Source: an uncultured Agrococcus sp.
GTDB taxonomy: Bacteria; Actinomycetota; Actinomycetes; Actinomycetales; Microbacteriaceae
Direction of reading: 5' to 3'
Assembly: GCF_945915485.1 (NCBI RefSeq)
Contig: NZ_CAMEFJ010000004.1
Span: 1 to 64,000, forward strand
Length of the DNA stretch: 64,000 bases
Under the pieces are notes generated by a model, which did no database searches, was not told the DNA's origin, and saw nothing but the letters and a program-made list of their open reading frames with translations. Both the position numbers and the translations under genes were made by a program. Positions 63,825 to 64,000 of the stretch are shown here, piece after piece (the first letter of the stretch is position 1; each line of letters begins with the position of its first letter).

Positions 63825-64000
63825 TCCGCATGCGCATCGCGCGCTCCGCTTCGCGTTTGTCCTGGCGCTCACGCAGAGCGTGCCGCTTGTCGTACTCGCG
63901 CTTTCCCTTCGCTAGCGCCAGTTCGACCTTCGCTCGTCCGTCTGAGAAATACAGGCTCAGCGGAACGAGAGTGTAGCCGCCTTGCGCGACTTGACCCGCG
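63808..64000 (-). CDS. smpB: SsrA-binding protein SmpB, C-terminal part
   Basis: The last ~63 codons are visible; the gene runs off the right edge. The minus-strand translation includes [40 protein letters not shown] and [13 protein letters not shown] before TAG, which is the conserved end of SmpB including the K-R-rich tail that enters the mRNA channel. It acts with the tmRNA gene 3.6 kb downstream on the same strand. Confidence 0.93.
   Translation of the reverse strand, partial: AGQVAQGGYTLVPLSLYFSDGRAKVELALAKGKREYDKRHALRERQDKREAERAMRMRNRLGE

Overview
The window is chromosomal DNA from a high-GC Gram-positive actinobacterium, most likely Micrococcales and probably Microbacteriaceae. The evidence is a tmRNA tag reading ANAKRTDFALAA, a fused E1/E2 2-oxoglutarate dehydrogenase (Kgd type), a SigR/RsrA redox sigma pair next to aroA-rsgA-hisN, a GuaB1-type IMPDH paralogue, DUF2469, and many GTG starts and ATGA/GTGA stop-start overlaps. 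The assignment rests on gene content and order; no database search was possible.

Left part (1-16.6 kb, mostly minus strand). This is the conserved actinobacterial housekeeping cluster ffh ... rpsP-khpA-rimM-trmD-(membrane protein)-rplS-lepB-rnhB ... DUF2469-yraN-yifB. It is interrupted twice. Between rnhB and DUF2469 sits a 1237-residue protein joining an N-terminal helical repeat region, a sugar-transfer-type ATP-grasp domain, BspA-like leucine-rich repeats and a CapA/PgsA-type metallophosphatase domain; this is the most unusual gene in the window. Between rpsP and ffh sit a glycerol catabolic operon (glpD-glpF-glpK, plus strand), a divergent SorC-type regulator with palindromic operator candidates, and a decayed GCS2 ligase fragment.

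Middle (16.6-37.6 kb). The ftsY-smc-mutM-rnc-rpmF-DUF177 backbone is split by accessory genes: a DHFR/RibD-like reductase with TetR regulator, DASS and TSUP anion transporters, a shortened AMP-binding enzyme, terC behind a yybP-ykoY (Mn2+) riboswitch, DUF817, an RlmG/RsmC-like rRNA methyltransferase, two tandem double-GNAT acetyltransferases, an aldehyde dehydrogenase and a DUF3800-like protein. A roughly 300-bp tract downstream of ftsY is built from repeated hairpin modules and a duplicated copy of the ftsY 3' end.

Right part (37.6-64 kb). It holds metY-metX (direct-sulfhydrylation methionine synthesis) overlapping a GT87-like membrane glycosyltransferase, two CNNM/CorC-type CBS membrane proteins, guaB1, an HNH nuclease, kgd, rsrA-sigR with a perfect sigma-R autoregulatory promoter, aroA-rsgA, three tandem paralogous lipoproteins, hisN-rhodanese, an ALDH/nitronate-monooxygenase/SDR group, ssrA (tmRNA), a lipoprotein, pfkA, two related Pro/Gln-rich surface proteins and the 3' end of smpB. 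A 68-bp palindromic element occurs twice, in opposite orientations, each time between convergent gene ends (24.2 kb and 49.8 kb).
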